A stretch of 64,000 nucleotides of DNA from Boudabousia marimammalium (GTDB lineage: Bacteria; Actinomycetota; Actinomycetes; Actinomycetales; Actinomycetaceae), in the NCBI RefSeq assembly GCF_001936115.1, contig NZ_MPDM01000001.1, forward strand, positions 82,123-146,122, read 5' to 3'. Shown here one piece after another: positions 17,030 to 25,852 of this stretch. Under the pieces are notes generated by a model that saw only the letters and a list, made by a program, of their open reading frames with translations, was not told where the DNA came from and ran no database searches. How positions within the stretch are numbered: position 1 is the stretch's first letter; every line of letters starts with the position of its first letter. The position numbers were made by a program, and so were the translations under genes.

Positions 17030-18604
17030 CTTCCTCTCATAGTTCTCAGGCTTGACTTCTCGATAGGCCTTCATGACAATCTTTCCGGTAGCGTTTGACA
17101 TCTTATAACCCCAATACGAACCAAAGTCTTCATAGAAATCAACGATTCCCTTGGAGTCGCCCAGATACTCGAGTAGTTCACAATAGTCTCCAAACAAATG
17201 AACCGGAAATAGTTCCTGTTTATCGTACTTCAGTATCTTTTCAAGCTCTTTGAGTAGCTCTCCGGCTTTCTCTTTACTATCAGGTTGTGTTGCGAACTCT
17301 GTCTGCGCAGAAACTAACACGGTATAGTCTACGTGCATTTTGTATCTCAAGTAGCCCGCATCTGAATATAGTTGTTTCAGATGGAACAGTTCACTTTTTA
17401 TCTGCGATTTCTCGATTGATAGTTCACGATCGTGGCCTAATAGGAGTGCCCGAATAGTTAGCTGGATGACAATCTCATGTTCGAGCGATTTACTGCTAAG
17501 GACCCTAACGTCAATGTACCTTTGGGCGACTTTCTTCTCTTCAAACTCGAAGTCCGATTCTATTTCAGCATAGAACAAGACACTGTACTCTCTTACAATC
17601 GAGGTGATATCTTTCGATATTGACATGAGTCTCTCAACAGCTAGATACACGGAAACAAACACGCCTAGCGCAGATACCAGACCACCAGTCGCTTCAGTCT
17701 TCCCAGTAAACACTGCTAGAAGAATCGAAATAGACACCAGAGAGAAAAACACGAGAGTTTTTAACGCTAAAGAAAACAATGGCCTTCCCGTTTGGGAGTT
17801 CTGGTAGAGAGATAGCACAATTGCCAAGAGCAGAAACAGCACCAAAACATAGTTCAGCCCACTGAGAGAATGCAAAACCACTGCCAGAACTGCCGCACTG
17901 ATCACGATAAAAGCTATTTTACGGGCTTCTGGTTTCCCAACCGCAGTCTCACCTGTCCTAGTAAACAACATGTACCTCAGGTTCTGCAACAACCCGGAAT
18001 AGTAGCCACTACCAAACGGAAAGATTAGCACAATCAAAAAGAGAGTAGCTCCCCACCCCAGACATGCTAAGACAACAAACTTCACCTCGTAACCACTAAC
18101 AACTACGGAGAAAACTGCCCACACCAAAAGCTGCAAAACGAAGATAAAGATTTGAATCACAAGGGCGACTGCGTACCTAGTCGCTTTTACGACTTTAAGT
18201 CTTGTCAAAAACCAGACTGAAATGACAAAACATAAGATTATGAAAAGCCAAAGGATACTGAAGTAGTCAAACTGACTTGGCCACCCAATCGGGGCCTCCC
18301 AGCAGCTTGCAAGGGAAGGATCTAGCCCCTGACCTATGCTTCCAAGATCGCTGTTGCGAAGTTGATCAAAACACTCATGCCCCGATCGAATAATACTTAG
18401 AATATCTTGCAGAAAATATGGGAAAGAACTAACTATCCAAGAAATGACAAAAGCCGAGTACCAAAAAACAAGCTGGTCAGCTCTCTTAGTGCTTCCTGAA
18501 ATCCTGAGTAATCCCCAATAAGATATATCAACAAGCTGTGCTAAGGTCCATTCTGCACCAGCATCATCGCCGACCTGCCGCTTACCACTACCGCCATTGA
18601 ACAC
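16988..18604 (-). CDS. Large polytopic membrane protein with cytoplasmic helical domain, unknown (538 aa)
   Basis: About seven or eight hydrophobic segments occupy the first 330 residues, among them LVFWYSAFVISWIVSSFPYF, FSILWLFIILCFVISVWFL and ALVIQIFIFVLQLLVWAVF. A charged, helical soluble domain of about 200 residues follows (KKVAQRYIDVRVLSSKSLEH, then LLKELEKILKYDKQELFPVH). I recognise no catalytic motif or family. The gene is AT-rich compared with the host core and lies alone between a truncated secreted protein and an IS copy. It is island cargo of unknown role, and a defence or signalling membrane protein is only a guess. Confidence 0.6.
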   Translation of the reverse strand: MFNGGSGKRQVGDDAGAEWTLAQLVDISYWGLLRISGSTKRADQLVFWYSAFVISWIVSSFPYFLQDILSIIRSGHECFDQLRNSDLGSIGQGLDPSLASCWEAPIGWPSQFDYFSILWLFIILCFVISVWFLTRLKVVKATRYAVALVIQIFIFVLQLLVWAVFSVVVSGYEVKFVVLACLGWGATLFLIVLIFPFGSGYYSGLLQNLRYMLFTRTGETAVGKPEARKIAFIVISAAVLAVVLHSLSGLNYVLVLFLLLAIVLSLYQNSQTGRPLFSLALKTLVFFSLVSISILLAVFTGKTEATGGLVSALGVFVSVYLAVERLMSISKDITSIVREYSVLFYAEIESDFEFEEKKVAQRYIDVRVLSSKSLEHEIVIQLTIRALLLGHDRELSIEKSQIKSELFHLKQLYSDAGYLRYKMHVDYTVLVSAQTEFATQPDSKEKAGELLKELEKILKYDKQELFPVHLFGDYCELLEYLGDSKGIVDFYEDFGSYWGYKMSNATGKIVMKAYREVKPENYERKLEEIAELLDGLPN

Positions 18605-18910
18605 AATACCGCCACCTCTAGAGCGAAAACTCCCTACGCGCTCATTCTTTCATACCAAAAGGAACTTGTGAGATTCAAGCTAATACTGCTTATGGTACGC
18701 TCAGGTGATTAACCGCTAGGGACCATCAAAGACTCAAAGAAAAGTTAATCAGCTACGCACATACGATGATAGAAAAGTATCATTGTATATGTAGAGCAGT
18801 GGAAAACCTATCGAGCCCCCTATGCAACCTTTCTCAATTGATACGAGAAAGACAAGGATAGGTAGCTTTGAATTCGTAAAGATTTACCCATAATGCACTG
18901 AGGTGACATC
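18605..18910. other. Non-coding gap of about 300 bp
   Basis: This stretch lies upstream of the minus-strand membrane protein and the plus-strand IS copy. It is AT-rich and may hold the promoter of the membrane protein gene. I could not pick one with confidence. Confidence 0.4.
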
Positions 18911-19738
18911 CCCATGGTTTTTGTTCTAGGTAGTTTGAGTATTGTTCATTGATGTCCTACCGGCGTGTAGGGAGAATGGTGAAGAGGTTTACGAAACACT
19001 GTCCAAAACAGATTGTTCGCATATTGGGGAAGGCCCCGGAACTCAAAGAGAGAGCGAATCTGTCGCTAGATTCAAACCGGGCTGGGTATTAGTGAAGCGA
19101 AGCTGCACCATTGGCAGGCTACCTGTGCAGAGGTAACCTAGAGTGAGGCCAAAGAGTTGCACCGGCGGCGTGATGAAAACTCGCGCCTGAAGCGTCTGCT
19201 AGGTCAAGCTAGGCTAGAAAGAGTAGTGTGGAAGGAACTATCCGAGAAAAACTTCTAAGCCTAATCCACCGCGATGATTCGGTATGGCATCTAGTTGGGC
19301 GGGATATTACCAAAGAACTGCCTGCCAAATTGTTGGTCTCTCACACGACGGTTATCGGCGGGTAAGCGCCTCGATAGCAGACCTGATAAGTACTATCCCT
19401 TACGCCAGTGCATGCACCAGTTCGTTAAGGATTACCGCCGGTCGGGACACTCGCGTGCTTGAATCAAGACAACACTAAAAAGAGTGTAGGGTGCGCGCGG
19501 TAAACCTTCCTTAGAATCTGGTCAATACGCGAAAAATATGTGGGCACCAGATTTCTGGTTCGATTCGACCCCGACGTGGGAAATGATCAAAATATGCAAC
19601 ATTATTGATGTATGCACTCGAGAACATGTTGGTTTTGCCATCAATGGCAGACTTGATACGGCTTCGGCCATCGAGCTACTTGACCTAACATCACTCGAAG
19701 ATAACAGCACCGACAACCTCGGTCATACCCGAACGCCC
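18911..19738 (+). mobile_element. IS3-family element, copy C, decayed with internal deletion
   Basis: The left end and OrfA region match copy A but are broken by stops. The transposase part has MWAPDFWFDSTP, then KICNIIDVCTREHVGFAING. It then jumps from LLDLTSLED directly to NSTDNLGH, which in copy A lies much further on. The join falls at a shared CTCGAAGATAAC-like sequence, so a deletion between short homologies removed the second Asp and the Glu of the DDE site. Confidence 0.7.
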
Positions 19739-19810
19739 TACTTTTATGTAATCTTCGGCTTCACCCAAGCAACCGGAACATTAGTTGCCATATCTCCCAA
19801 CACCATCTCA

Positions 19811-19980
19811 GTTTATGTATGAGGTATTTCCCTAAACAGCCCAAAATTGGCCCCAATTCGGTAATAACTCATACACAAACGCACAAAAGCAGACCAAAAC
19901 ACCAGTTGGGTATGACATTGCGCCAGAAAACAGGCAAATCCGGGCTAAAAATGGCGGAAAAGCATACCAAACTGCACGAG
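19811..19980. repeat. Intergenic hairpin repeat family, copy R1
   Basis: The first unit has arms GTATGAGGTATTTCCC (19817-19832) and CGGTAATAACTCATAC (19859-19874), pairing at 13 of 16 positions, around a core with CAGCCCAAAATTGG. The second unit (about 19905-19972) has a GGGTATGACATTG side and a GCATACC side around CGCCAGAAAAC and GGGCTAAAAATGGCG. The layout and spacing are the same as in the repeat at 33.6 kb. Confidence 0.7.
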
Positions 19981-20112
19981 ACTACTTCTTGCACAACCAC
20001 GGAATCTCCTCAAGCAGGACTCATAGCTATCAAATGCGCGGATACGAAACAACATTTCCTCACAGACCTGCAGATTGTCAAAGAATCTACCCACACATTG
20101 GACTTATTAATT

Positions 20113-20241
20113 CGTGTTGAGTAAAACATCTTCGTGGCGAGTAGATAATCAAAATCCAAGTATTTCTCACGTCCATCGAATATAAGCTAAGAGATACAAA
20201 CAAAACTTCCGTGTTGAGTAATACCGGCACGTGTTGAGTAA
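20113..20241 (+). repeat. Three perfect 12-bp direct repeats, CGTGTTGAGTAA
   Basis: The 12-mer occurs at 20113-20124, 20210-20221 and 20230-20241, in a stretch without genes. Between and after the last two copies are GC-poor bases and a GTGATATCAC palindrome (about 20249). They could be leftover IS or regulatory sequence. No function is evident. Confidence 0.6.
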
Positions 20242-20605
20242 CACTCTGTGATATCACTTGATATTGTGAACAACAACAGAAGCTAAGTGTTTAGCTATGT
20301 ATTCATTAGGGCCAAATGCCTTTCAAGCACATATATTTGCCCACACACTAGCTTCGTACAGCAGACAAATCAGCATACTTACCAGTTATCCGGAAATCCC
20401 GGACAACTGCATGAAACTGGCAAATCAAGATACGCCGGTTTTACCGTCGAGTCACAAAGTATTGTGTAACGCTGACGCCGCACCCGAAGGGGCTCTTCAA
20501 ACCAAATATCAGTCAGCCTTAATGTATCTCTCCAAATACCTTGACTTCTGTAGCGTACAGGCTACACTGGTGGTGCGGAACTGAGGCAAGTGATATTTTC
20601 AATGA

Positions 20606-20692
20606 CTTTCTGTTGGAGCTAAATCATCCCAGAGCAAAGACATTAACCAAGCAAAATTATTAGCACGGGAAATACAGAAAGGAACATTATGA
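20606..20692 (+). pseudogene. RelE/HigB-type toxin, C-terminal remnant
   Basis: Directly before the antitoxin the frame reads GAKSSQSKDINQAKLLAREI to a TGA that overlaps the antitoxin ATG (ATGA). This tail, with the DI.QAK.LA.E pattern, is the usual end of RelE/HigB-like toxins of the Gp49 kind that precede COG3636 antitoxins. An in-frame TGA at 20603-20605 and loss of homology upstream show that the toxin body is gone. Confidence 0.65.
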
Positions 20693-20979
20693 GTGAAGTA
20701 ACCTTTCGGCGTTTCGATGCCAGCGCCTATCTTGCCGACAGTAAAGATATTGAAGACTATCTTGCCCTAGCCATCGAAGAAGGGGATGCTAAAACAATCC
20801 AGCTGGTCTTGCGTGATATTGCTAAAGCCCAAGGAATGACTCAGTTAGCAAAAGACACCGGCCTGAACCGAGAGTCTCTTTATAAAGCACTATCGGCGCA
20901 AGGCAATCCCTCGTTTGCTAGTATCCTCAAAATCACTCAAGCGCTGGGTCTGAAACTGACCCTTCGTCACACCGGGTAA
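20689..20979 (+). CDS. HigA-like addiction-module antitoxin (96 aa), orphaned
   Basis: The product has the COG3636 antidote layout: an N-terminal segment FDASAYLADSKDIEDYLALA, then the Cro-like helix-turn-helix MTQLAKDTGLNRESLYKALS followed by GNPSFASILKITQALGLKL. AGAAAGGAAC precedes the start. Normally it binds and neutralises a RelE-type toxin encoded just upstream and represses the pair. Here only the toxin's tail remains. The antitoxin looks intact and may persist as a free repressor, or to neutralise a related toxin elsewhere. Confidence 0.8.
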   Translation: MSEVTFRRFDASAYLADSKDIEDYLALAIEEGDAKTIQLVLRDIAKAQGMTQLAKDTGLNRESLYKALSAQGNPSFASILKITQALGLKLTLRHTG

Positions 20980-20981
20980 GA

Positions 20982-21722
20982 CTATTCTTTTTCTACTACG
21001 TCAGCTTTATCTACCCATCTGGCTAATAAACTGAACGCAGCCAGTTGCTCTACACATAGTTGTTCATCTTCTTCATCTTCGCTTGCTACGTCGTGCGCAT
21101 TCAGGTTTCTGACACCTTTATAGAGGGCTTCACCCAAAGCTCTTGCTCCCTCATGAAGGCTCTTATAAGAATCACTTCCGTCATTCTCACTCAGACGTAA
21201 CCTAGGTTTACCCTTTTCTGCCTCTGCCAGAGAGAATGCTTGTTGAAACAACTTGGCGTCTGAAAGATCTTTTCGATTAAGCTTATTCTGGGTTTCTGCG
21301 TTAATTTTAACCGCTGTCTGCAGCACCGCTTGACGATAATAACCACTCATCCATAAGGAACTAGCATTTTCCCACGCCCAAGGATGAAGATTTGATATTG
21401 CTACAGTGGGGCCATCGTCTCCAATGATTGACGATAACTCAATTTCTGATTCTATTGCAGCTATGCCCCTCAAGGCCTGTGTACGCAACCACTTATATTC
21501 GCCGTCGTTTTCACCCTGTACACCATTCTGCCTCCAGTCAGGAGTAGCTCTGTCAAGTATTTTCTCAACTATGTAAGACAGCCGATCCGCATCCTCCCTT
21601 CTACCTTTCATAACGGTCCCCAAGTACACAATCCCGTTACTTGCATCTGGGACAACTTGCTTAGTTACCTCAACAAATTCCTTGAGCTTATCAGCTGCTT
21701 GTTCTGGATTCTTAAGTCTCAT
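20982..21722 (-). CDS. TIGR02391 (Ymh-like) family protein (246 aa)
   Basis: The C-terminal half carries the family hallmark: LHPWAWENASSLWMSGYYRQ, AVLQTAVKINAETQNKLNRK, LFQQAFSL and GVRNLNAHD. The N-terminal 100 residues are helical and may be a separate domain (LKEFVEVTKQVVPDASNG). The TIGR02391 domain is found in phage, plasmid and defence-island proteins of unresolved function. The gene is convergent with the antitoxin, two bases apart. The start ATG lies in the duplicated 315-bp segment, and a second truncated 5' end exists at 14363. Confidence 0.75.
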   Translation of the reverse strand: MRLKNPEQAADKLKEFVEVTKQVVPDASNGIVYLGTVMKGRREDADRLSYIVEKILDRATPDWRQNGVQGENDGEYKWLRTQALRGIAAIESEIELSSIIGDDGPTVAISNLHPWAWENASSLWMSGYYRQAVLQTAVKINAETQNKLNRKDLSDAKLFQQAFSLAEAEKGKPRLRLSENDGSDSYKSLHEGARALGEALYKGVRNLNAHDVASEDEEDEQLCVEQLAAFSLLARWVDKADVVEKE

Positions 21723-22002
21723 ATGTTAAGTATCCAATAAATCCTGCCCATACAAAAGTAGGCCAAAATCTGAAAACAGAACGTGCCGGGAAATGAATCG
21801 GAATCGAGATTTAAGCAATCCTAGAATCACTAGATGTAAAAGCCAGCAGGTAGCGATAACTATATCCAGCTTAGTTACTTCACTCCCCATACTGTTACGT
21901 AGTTTACCTACACAACTATTGTTATCCGGACAACCAATGTATGGCCTTTCTAACCTTGAGTAAATGACTAACTGGAGTGGTTTAGGAATTAAATCCGGTT
22001 GG
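21688..22002. repeat. 315-bp direct repeat, copy 2 (partner at 14363-14677)
   Basis: This is the copy attached to the intact TIGR02391 gene. The near-identity with copy 1 ends exactly at the outer end of an IS3 element in both places, yet the two IS elements that follow are clearly diverged from each other. Confidence 0.9.
21726..21890 (-). CDS. Small membrane peptide upstream of TIGR02391, copy 2 (54 aa)
   Basis: Same frame as the copy at 14401-14565, with two amino-acid differences (Ile for Val, Arg for Leu). It ends three bases before the TIGR02391 start, which would allow coupled translation. It has one hydrophobic helix (IVIATCWLLHLVILGLL). Evidence for real expression is only this arrangement and the maintained frame. 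Confidence 0.3.
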   Translation of the reverse strand: MGSEVTKLDIVIATCWLLHLVILGLLKSRFRFISRHVLFSDFGLLLYGQDLLDT

Positions 22003-23135
22003 TTTCGGTGTTGACCGTATTTCTTGTCTCCATTGTTCCGCGTATTGTCGCGGGCTGAGGCAGCCTAGCGAGGAATGCGGATAGAACTCAGTGCAGCGCT
22101 GGGATTATTGATTTACGAGCGTGCGGGCATGAGTAAGATTCTTGGTGCAGTTATCCTCGGGAAACTCATCACACATGCGATTGTGGAACGATTCAACAAA
22201 CCCGTTATGTCATGCCAAGACTGTCAGGGTGGGATGAACGCCTGAAGCGTCTCATCCTCACAAGCCCAGTCCCGTAGGGTACTGGAGCTGAATTCAGATC
22301 CGTTATCCATACAAATCACCCACGGCCTGCCTCCATTTTCGAGCGATGCTAGGTCTCGTAACTCGCTTACCGCAGCCGTAGCAAGCCTGTGATCGATGGC
22401 GAAACCGACATGCTCGCGGGTGTATTCATCGATGACGTTGCATATTTTGATCATCTTCCCCCGCTAGGTCGAATCGAACTGAAAATCCAGTGCTCACAAA
22501 TCTTCCGGGTATCGACCGGCCAGAACCTCGCGATGATCTTTCCCTGTCAAGCGGTTGCGCTTCTTGCTTGGTAACACACGCCAGCCTTCCTCACATCAAA
22601 TCTTGCGAAAGGTCTCCCAACACACCCCGTATCCTTCTGCTAGCGCCGTGATCCAAGCACACCGGTGTCCCCATCGGCAGCGAACTTGAGCAAACTCCCG
22701 CATCCACTCACGTAAAGATGTGTACTTATCAGGCTTATGATTGCGGCATCATTGCAGCTAACGGGGCTTAGAAATCTCCCTTCGACAGTTCCTTCCACGC
22801 TGCTTTTCCCAACTCGGCTCGACCTATAGCAGGTGCTTGAGACGCGAGTTCTCATCACCCAGACGCTGCAGCTCTCTAGCATCGCTCTTAGTAATCGCCT
22901 CACAGGTTGCTTGCCACCGGTTCAGTGTCGCTTCGCTAATCCCCAGAACGGTCAGAATCTAAACCATGCCCGACACTGATGCTCTCATCTCCTTGGCTTT
23001 ATCAAGCTCACGAACGATTCGTTCTAGAGCGTGCCGGCTAAACTCCTTCACCGTTCACCCATTCTCCCCACGCACAGACAGGGCAACAACGGACAACACT
23101 CAAAACACCTGAACCCAAAAACTTAGAACACTCCA
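21980..23135 (-). mobile_element. IS3-family element, copy D, decayed
   Basis: On the minus strand it begins with AGTGTTCTAAGTTTTTGGG and carries OrfA remnants, a transposase piece MIKICNVIDEYTREHVGFAI, then ELRDLASLENGGRPWVICMD and FSSSTLRDWACEDETLQAFI. Frameshifts and stops break it. It is about as long as copy A, so it lost little DNA but is inactive. Confidence 0.75.
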
Positions 23136-23386
23136 GCACGAAAAGCCGACGTGTCCTTCAACAACCTATTCGCATCACGAAATTCCCGTTTTTCACGGCG
23201 TAATCGAGGATTTTCTACAACAATACTTTCATCTGCACGAACCAAACGGTCTTACCTGCGAGATTAAACCAACCATTGCCGAGCAGTATGAGTGGAAACA
23301 CCTAGTTTTGGTGCTACCACCAAGCAAGTTAAACGGAACAAAACCTAGACCACTTCAAAATCAGCGATTTTGTTGATAGCTAACAG

Positions 23387-23422
23387 AATGGGGTCCGCGG
23401 TCAAAAGACCGCAGACCCCATT
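23387..23422 (-). terminator. Terminator hairpin after the yhf-like operon
   Basis: Arms AATGGGGTCCGCGGTC (23387-23402) and GACCGCAGACCCCATT (23407-23422) pair at 15 of 16 positions across a four-base AAAA loop. It stands 23 bases beyond the last gene of the minus-strand operon. There is no long T run, so intrinsic termination is likely but not certain. Confidence 0.75.
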
Positions 23423-23444
23423 ATTCAGGAGTTCGCAAAAATGA

Positions 23445-24683
23445 CTAAGGCTTAAGGACTTCTCCATGCCCGACTGGATTGCAACCAAGATGATTGGCCA
23501 AAGTTGCCCCAATATTGGCGAGAGAATCCCAAGGAGAGCCAAGTGTTACGCTAAGACCCTCAGATTGATTATTGCGCGATACCCACAGAGCAGGCACATA
23601 TTCACGGGTATGGAATGAATGCTCAATGGTAGGGTCGTTACCATGGTCTGCTGTGATTACTAAATAATCGTCTCCATCTAGTTTTGACAAGAGTTCTGGT
23701 AGCATTTTGTTTACCAATTCCAGTGTTTCGCAATACATTCCTGGATCTTGTTGATGCCCAGCTAGATCTGTTTCTTGGATATTAGTCACTGTCAATTTTT
23801 TATGTCCAGCTAACTTGATTGTCGTTGCCATGTTTTCTTTGGTGTCAACACCTGGTCTACGGTCTACCTCTGAATCTGTTTCTAAAATATCGGCAGCTTT
23901 ACCGACCAGAGCAACGTTGTTACCGCCCTTTGCTACGAGTTCGGGTAGTTGGCGACGATGATCAATATCCAAACCTAGATGAACGACCTGTAGACCTCCA
24001 TTTACGTAGAATCCAGTCATCGGGGTATCTAGTCCGTAAGTACCATGGCTCCCAGGATGGGTATAGTTGTCCAGCGTTTTTTCGGAGTATCCACCGACGC
24101 ATATAACCCGGGCTACGGGCGCTACCTGCCGAACTAGTTTTGAGACATCCATGAGTTTATCCCAAGTTACATCGCTTAATCGCGCTGACACGTTCCAGTT
24201 TAGCCCGGGGTCGGCTTCCAAATTGTCATGAATCAAAATATGATCATCGACTACTAGGTTTGCTTTGTCTTTAGCGAGCCACCGTACGGAGTATCCTTGA
24301 GATTCAAGAAGTTCTTGCACCTCATCAACGCGCTCTATCAATGGGCACACCACTACCTTTGACATATCTGCACCCATCAGGGTCTGGTGTCCAGCAAAGG
24401 TATCTGCCCCTGGATATCCTAGTGACAGACGATGAACACGGGAATGCAATCCAGCGCTAAAGTCGTTGATTTCGGAGGCCTCGCTAAGTTTGATTCCAGG
24501 GCATAGTTTATTCAAGCCCAATGCGGTCAAATACCCTATGTCCAAGTCTCGTGATCGATGGGCACGTGACCATTCGGTCAAAGACTTTAACGTGTGCGCC
24601 TCAACGTCGCTCTTGCGTAATTCCCCTGCATCAGGCATAGCTCCAATACCGAAACCATCAAGAACTAGTACAATGTCACCCAT
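23445..24683 (-). CDS. yhfW: YhfW-like phosphopentomutase-family metalloenzyme
   Basis: An alkaline-phosphatase-superfamily protein of 412 residues. It opens with VLVLDGFGIGAMPDAG (metal-binding Asp), has GYPGADTFAGHQTLMG at the position of the phosphopentomutase active-site Thr, then TDLAGHQQDP and VITADHGNDPTIEHSFHTRE with the metal-binding Asp/His residues. The lid region is that of phosphopentomutase relatives, and the operon context identifies it as YhfW rather than DeoB. It would move or remove a phosphate or phosphonate group on a small substrate that is not known. It is the last gene of the operon, overlapping yhfX by eight bases. Confidence 0.8.
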   Translation of the reverse strand: MGDIVLVLDGFGIGAMPDAGELRKSDVEAHTLKSLTEWSRAHRSRDLDIGYLTALGLNKLCPGIKLSEASEINDFSAGLHSRVHRLSLGYPGADTFAGHQTLMGADMSKVVVCPLIERVDEVQELLESQGYSVRWLAKDKANLVVDDHILIHDNLEADPGLNWNVSARLSDVTWDKLMDVSKLVRQVAPVARVICVGGYSEKTLDNYTHPGSHGTYGLDTPMTGFYVNGGLQVVHLGLDIDHRRQLPELVAKGGNNVALVGKAADILETDSEVDRRPGVDTKENMATTIKLAGHKKLTVTNIQETDLAGHQQDPGMYCETLELVNKMLPELLSKLDGDDYLVITADHGNDPTIEHSFHTREYVPALWVSRNNQSEGLSVTLGSPWDSLANIGATLANHLGCNPVGHGEVLKP

Positions 24684-25836
24684 AATTCACTTCCGTTTCT
24701 AGTAGACCTTGGGAGTCGTAGAATCCAAGAATTTTGCGCTGAGACGGGGATACTACTGCAACAAGCGAGCGGGTTACGAAAATTTGAGATCTAAATGCCA
24801 TCAGCGCAGTGTCGCCTATGTGGAGACCACTACCATCACGGACAATGCGGTAATAATCGATATTTCCAATTGTCGGTTCAACTAGAGCACGTTTCGTGCG
24901 GGTTCCGTCCGAGGATACGAACAGCGCTTTGTCAATTTGTCCGCGTGGATAGAATCCGCCACCGTATACGCTTGTATAAACACCAGTCTGTGCAATTTCA
25001 GATACGTAAACATAGGCGGGTATCTCCGGCAAAGAATAATCTACTGCATGCTGGGGCGTGGTACCGGTTAGCGCATGACCTGGTTCGCTATGGGTTGCGC
25101 CAAACTCAGCTAGCATAGGTGTGGTCGCTACTGACGAATGACTAGGCAGATTGAGGATTAGCTTTTTGCCATAACGTTCACAAAGATCAGTGTGTGCTTC
25201 CTTCACTAAATGCGCAGTCTTAGTGAGAACGGGATTACCCTGCTCCTGTTTGAAGAGAACCGATGGGAATCCTGTGACGCCGGCGCATGAGAGATATGAA
25301 GATTGGTCGATAAAACTGCACGCCTCAGCAACTGTACGGAATCCGCCCTCCTGTCCAGGGTATACCTCAGAATCGTCACTGCGAATTTTGAGTAACACTC
25401 CTTGCTTAGTCCCATTTTCTTCACAAACACGGCCTACTTCGTGCAGCATTTCAAGAGAAGACACAGTGACAGTTTCAGGTTGCCCCTGTAGCGCATTTGC
25501 TAGAAGTCGTGGCGGCATTTGAACTAGATGTCCAATATTTGCGACCTTTATCCCAGCAGAGCGCATCCTGCGGTACTCATGGAAGTCCACTACTGTGCAT
25601 GAAGGGATATGCTTCGCAATTGCCTGTGCAATCAGAGGATTTCGTCCAAACTGTTTGGTTATAAACCACGGCGTGATGCCGTGTTCAGCACTGGTAGAAG
25701 CGATAGCCTCCGCATTCGCGGAAATTGCATCTATGTCTAGTAGGTAAGTATCTGGCGGAATTAGCCCGGTTTGGTGTAGCTCGATTGCCAGCTCGCATAG
25801 TTGCGGGTTTCTTTCCAGAGCAACGTCTAAAAACAT
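24676..25836 (-). CDS. yhfX: YhfX-like PLP-dependent racemase-fold enzyme
   Basis: The start at 25836 is chosen because CAAGGAGCG stands seven bases before it. The protein has the N-terminal TIM-barrel of alanine-racemase-type enzymes, with TYLLDIDAISANAEAIAST and the probable PLP lysine in WFITKQFGRNP. The mid-barrel strands include VLLKIRSDDSEVYPGQEGG and LILNLPSHSSVA. The C-terminal beta domain has YGGGFYPRG and GDTALMAFRSQIFVTRS. The reaction and substrate of YhfX are unknown. Its pairing with a second PLP enzyme and a phosphotriesterase relative suggests an amino-acid-derived phosphorylated compound. Confidence 0.8.
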   Translation of the reverse strand: MFLDVALERNPQLCELAIELHQTGLIPPDTYLLDIDAISANAEAIASTSAEHGITPWFITKQFGRNPLIAQAIAKHIPSCTVVDFHEYRRMRSAGIKVANIGHLVQMPPRLLANALQGQPETVTVSSLEMLHEVGRVCEENGTKQGVLLKIRSDDSEVYPGQEGGFRTVAEACSFIDQSSYLSCAGVTGFPSVLFKQEQGNPVLTKTAHLVKEAHTDLCERYGKKLILNLPSHSSVATTPMLAEFGATHSEPGHALTGTTPQHAVDYSLPEIPAYVYVSEIAQTGVYTSVYGGGFYPRGQIDKALFVSSDGTRTKRALVEPTIGNIDYYRIVRDGSGLHIGDTALMAFRSQIFVTRSLVAVVSPSQRKILGFYDSQGLLETEVNYG

Positions 25837-25852
25837 ATTCGCGCTCCTTGGG

